Shown one piece after another: positions 6,523 through 8,580 of a stretch of DNA of 8,580 bases. The DNA is taken from positions 1-8,580 of the forward strand of contig CAYVMN010000187.1 in the NCBI GenBank assembly GCA_964452575.1, read 5' to 3'. The notes beneath the pieces were generated by a model. That model was not told the origin of the DNA and did no database searches. It was given only the letters and a program-made list of their open reading frames with translations. Numbering within the stretch: position 1 is the stretch's first letter; each line of letters starts with the position of its first letter. Source of the DNA: CAYVMN01 sp964452575 (lineage in GTDB: Bacteria; Desulfobacterota; DSM-4660; Desulfatiglandales; Desulfatiglandaceae). The translations under genes were made by a program, and so were the position numbers.

Positions 6523-7032
6523 TTGAAAATATGCATAAGGATAATAGATGCCATCAATGGATGGGTCGGGAAAGTGGTTGCATGGTTCATCCTGTTCCTT
6601 GTCCTGATCACCGTCTATGATGTGGTCATGAGATATGTCTTCCACGCCGGCTCCGTTGCCATTATGGAGCTGGAGATCCACCTCTTTGCGGGGAATTTCA
6701 TGCTGGCCGCAGGTTGGACCCTGCTTGTTGACGGACATGTTCGGGTAGACCTCATTTACATCCGCCTTAGCGAAAAGTTCAAGGCCTGGATCGATCTGCT
6801 CGGCACCCTTTTCCTCTGTATCCCCTTTTGTATCCTGGCCATCTGGACGGCATTGCCCTTTTTTGCCTATTCCTGGTCCCTGCGGGAATTTTCCCCCAAC
6901 CCTGGGGGATTGCCAGCCGTTTACATCCTAAAGGCCGTCATTCCCGTGACCTTCTTCCTGATCGGTATTCAGGCAATCTCAGTGCTCATGAAAAAGATCT
7001 ATTTCCTCACCGGCAAGGGAGAAAATCCATGA
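6523..7032 (+). CDS. dctQ: TRAP transporter small membrane subunit
   Basis: A 169-residue DctQ-family protein with four predicted membrane helices at about 15-35, 50-70, 90-113 and 135-155, the standard topology and length for the small TRAP subunit. It pairs with DctM and helps dock the binding protein. Family features visible are the RYVF end of helix 1 (37-40), GWTLLVDGHVRVDLIY at 64-79 and the periplasmic-loop motif EFSPNPGGLP at 122-131. The start is an uncommon TTG supported by AAAGGA seven bases upstream. It begins 91 bases after dctP, beyond a stable stem-loop, while its stop overlaps the dctM start as ATGA. This indicates tight coupling with dctM but separable expression from dctP. 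Family confidence is high; the exact start is slightly less certain. Confidence 0.9.
   Translation: MKICIRIIDAINGWVGKVVAWFILFLVLITVYDVVMRYVFHAGSVAIMELEIHLFAGNFMLAAGWTLLVDGHVRVDLIYIRLSEKFKAWIDLLGTLFLCIPFCILAIWTALPFFAYSWSLREFSPNPGGLPAVYILKAVIPVTFFLIGIQAISVLMKKIYFLTGKGENP
7015..7021 (+). promoter_or_regulatory. Ribosome-binding site fixing the dctM start
   Basis: AAGGGAG lies seven bases before the ATG at 7029. The open frame extends upstream to an ATG at 6828, but those 67 extra codons overlap dctQ, contain no membrane segment and do not resemble DctM. The 7029 start also gives the ATGA overlap seen at other junctions. Confidence 0.8.
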
Positions 7033-8348
7033 CAGAAACGCTCGCTATCTTGATGGTTATCGCCTTAGTGCTCTGCCTCCTGATCGGCTACCCTGTGGCC
7101 TTTACCCTCGGGGGGGTGGCCCTGGTCTTTGGGGTTTTCGGCTTTGGCCTTGATTTCTTTTCCCTTCTTCCAATGAGAATCTGGAATAGAATGACGAGTT
7201 TTATTCTGGTGGCTGTTCCCCTCTTTGTCTTTATGGGGGTGATGCTTGAACGCTCCGGTCTGGCCGAAGAGCTCCTGGAGACCATGTCCATGCTTTTCGG
7301 CCGGCTCCGGGGGGGGCTGGCCATCTCTGTGGTAGTGGTGGGTGCCCTTTTGGCCGCTTCCACTGGAATCATTGGGGCAACGGTAGTCACAATGGGTGTC
7401 ATCGCCCTCCCCGTGATGCTTCGCAAGGGTTACCAGCCGGAACTGGCCACCGGCACTATTTCAGCGGCCGGGACGCTCGGTCAGATCATTCCCCCCAGTA
7501 TCGTCCTGGTCATCCTTGGAGATATCATGGGTGTACCTGTAGGGAGTTTATTTGCCGGTGGTACCCTCCCTGGTATCATCCTTGTCGCCCTATATCTGAT
7601 CTTTATCATCATCTATGCCTATCTGAGACCCCAGGTCGCCCCTGGTCTAACGCGAGAGGAGCTTGCTGCTATAAGCAGAAAGGAGATGACTATCAAGGTC
7701 CTCAATGCCTTGGTCCCTCCGGCCTTTTTGATCATGGCCGTCCTCGGATCCATCTTTTTGGGCATTGCCTCCCCCACCGAGGCGGCGGCCGTGGGGGCCT
7801 TCGGCGCCATGGTCCTGACACTTTTCAAGAGGAAATTCAGCCTGGCGGTCCTTAAGGACGTGATGACGGTGACCACGCGGCTTTGCAGCATGGTGTTCCT
7901 CATTCTTTTAGGAGCCACTGCCTTTGCACTGGTCTTTCGGGGTTTGGGGGGAGATCACCTGGTGAGAAGGTTTCTGGAGGGCGTCGGAGGCGGACAATGG
8001 GGAATCCTGGCCGTTGTCATGTTTGTCCTCTTCTTTCTCGGTTTCTTCCTCGACTTCATTGAGATTACCTTTATCGTGGTCCCCATCCTTGCACCAATCA
8101 TCACAGATCTGGGGATCGATCCGTTGTGGTTTGCCATCCTTATAGGCGTGAACTTTCAGACCTCGTTCCTGACGCCTCCCTTCGGATTTGCCCTGTTCTA
8201 TCTCAAGGGCGTCTGTCCGTCGGAGGTGACCACCGGCCACATTTACAGGGGGATCATTCCATTCGTCGGCATCCAGCTTATAGGGTTGATATTGGTCATC
8301 ATATTTCCGGGCCTGGTGACGTGGCTACCAAGTATCATCTTCAGATAA
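7029..8348 (+). CDS. dctM: TRAP transporter large membrane subunit
   Basis: A 439-residue DctM-family protein of the ion transporter superfamily, the channel subunit that moves substrate together with sodium ions. It is hydrophobic throughout, consistent with the 11-13 membrane segments of the family, and of normal length (about 425-440). Conserved blocks are visible: STGIIGATVVTMG at 111-123 and GTLGQIIPPS at 148-157 in the first half, then ASPTEAAAVG at 247-256, FFLDFIEITFIVVPI at 339-353 and LTPPFGFALFYLKG at 381-394. The paired helical hairpins (around 110-157 and 340-390) match the internal pseudo-repeat of these elevator-type carriers. The start is taken at the ATG overlapping the dctQ stop. 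It is the last gene of the transporter operon; no strong intrinsic terminator is seen in the following 180 bases. No truncation or frameshift is evident. Confidence 0.93.
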   Translation: MTETLAILMVIALVLCLLIGYPVAFTLGGVALVFGVFGFGLDFFSLLPMRIWNRMTSFILVAVPLFVFMGVMLERSGLAEELLETMSMLFGRLRGGLAISVVVVGALLAASTGIIGATVVTMGVIALPVMLRKGYQPELATGTISAAGTLGQIIPPSIVLVILGDIMGVPVGSLFAGGTLPGIILVALYLIFIIIYAYLRPQVAPGLTREELAAISRKEMTIKVLNALVPPAFLIMAVLGSIFLGIASPTEAAAVGAFGAMVLTLFKRKFSLAVLKDVMTVTTRLCSMVFLILLGATAFALVFRGLGGDHLVRRFLEGVGGGQWGILAVVMFVLFFLGFFLDFIEITFIVVPILAPIITDLGIDPLWFAILIGVNFQTSFLTPPFGFALFYLKGVCPSEVTTGHIYRGIIPFVGIQLIGLILVIIFPGLVTWLPSIIFR

Positions 8349-8527
8349 GAAGGATGGCAAGTAACAATCGCTTCCCATAAGGGCCTCGCTATTCTCGGAC
8401 CTTTCTCACCTTGGCATTTAACCAAGTAATGACTACTCACCAGCGACAGGCCTGAGGCACTCTATCTCACCAGCGTCCTTAAGCTTATGCCATGGTCCCA
8501 TCCACTCATCATTCACAAAATATATCA
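8349..8527. other. Right non-coding region after dctM
   Basis: No gene is seen. CTTGG at 8410-8414 can pair with CCAAG at 8422-8426 but lacks a T-run, so it is not a convincing terminator. CAGGCCTG at 8447-8454 is an 8-base palindrome. CTCACCAGCG occurs twice, at 8436-8445 and 8466-8475, exactly 30 bases apart. Their roles are unknown. Confidence 0.45.
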
Positions 8528-8563
8528 ACCTGTGCGGTTAGCCATTAGCCGTTAGCGGTTAGC
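8528..8563 (-). repeat. Heptanucleotide tandem repeat cluster, right inverted copy
   Basis: Read on the minus strand, this has the same structure as the left copy at 10-45: four GCTAANN heptads followed by GCACAGGT. It matches that copy at 33 of 36 positions. The unit order differs slightly: the right copy has GCTAACG and GCTAATG as units two and three, where the left has GCTAATG and GCTAAGA. Similarity does not clearly continue outside the cluster on either side. The two copies therefore bracket the two operons as inverted repeats about 8.5 kb apart. Confidence 0.8.
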
Positions 8564-8580
8564 ATTAAAAGGCGGTGGAA

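Noticed and set aside
6438..6620. Plus-strand frame of 60 codons across the dctP/dctQ gap
   Set aside because: It runs through the stem-loop and into dctQ in another frame; no ribosome-binding site or family resemblance.
6828..7028. Earlier ATG for dctM
   Set aside because: The 67 added residues are the shifted reading of dctQ and contain no DctM features; 7029 has AAGGGAG and an ATGA overlap.
7088..8240. Several minus-strand frames opposite dctM (7088-7426, 7619-7918, 7908-8240)
   Set aside because: They are shadows of a strongly conserved membrane gene and show no domain or start signal of their own.

Overview
The window holds two complete, co-directional gene blocks on the + strand, with about 350 bases of non-coding DNA at the left end and about 230 at the right. 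The protein families, the four-subunit iron-sulfur 2-oxoacid oxidoreductase, the Tat-exported TRAP binding protein and the mid-range base composition suggest an anaerobe of the Desulfobacterota (former Deltaproteobacteria), probably a sulfate reducer or syntroph. This placement is inference; there is no rRNA or marker gene here.

Layout. Positions 1-347 have no gene but carry a heptanucleotide repeat cluster (10-45) and a palindromic REP-like element (236-293). Positions 348-4787 are a tight four-gene operon encoding a 2-oxoacid:acceptor oxidoreductase: gamma subunit (348-911), a 593-residue flavin/NAD(P)/iron-sulfur protein ending in a two-cluster ferredoxin domain (908-2689), alpha subunit (2692-3885) and TPP-binding beta subunit (3882-4787). 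Junctions are ATGA overlaps or a 2-base gap. A likely intrinsic terminator follows (4797-4836). The 564-base gap 4788-5351 has no convincing gene but has an inverted repeat (5231-5253) that may be an operator. Positions 5352-8348 encode a complete tripartite TRAP transporter: binding protein with Tat signal (5352-6431), small membrane subunit with a TTG start (6523-7032) and large membrane subunit (7029-8348). A long stem-loop sits between the binding-protein gene and the membrane genes (6447-6504). At the right edge, a second copy of the left heptad cluster lies in inverted orientation (8528-8563), so the two blocks are bracketed by inverted repeats.

How the genes may work together. The binding protein closely resembles the 2-oxoacid-binding TakP type from memory of that family. 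The simplest model is that the TRAP system imports a 2-oxo acid with sodium, and the oxidoreductase converts it with CoA to acyl-CoA plus CO2. The flavin/ferredoxin subunit would pass electrons between ferredoxin-type clusters and NAD(H). The exact 2-oxo acid is not determined by the sequence. The separate small delta ferredoxin subunit of classical enzymes is absent and appears replaced by the fused flavoprotein.
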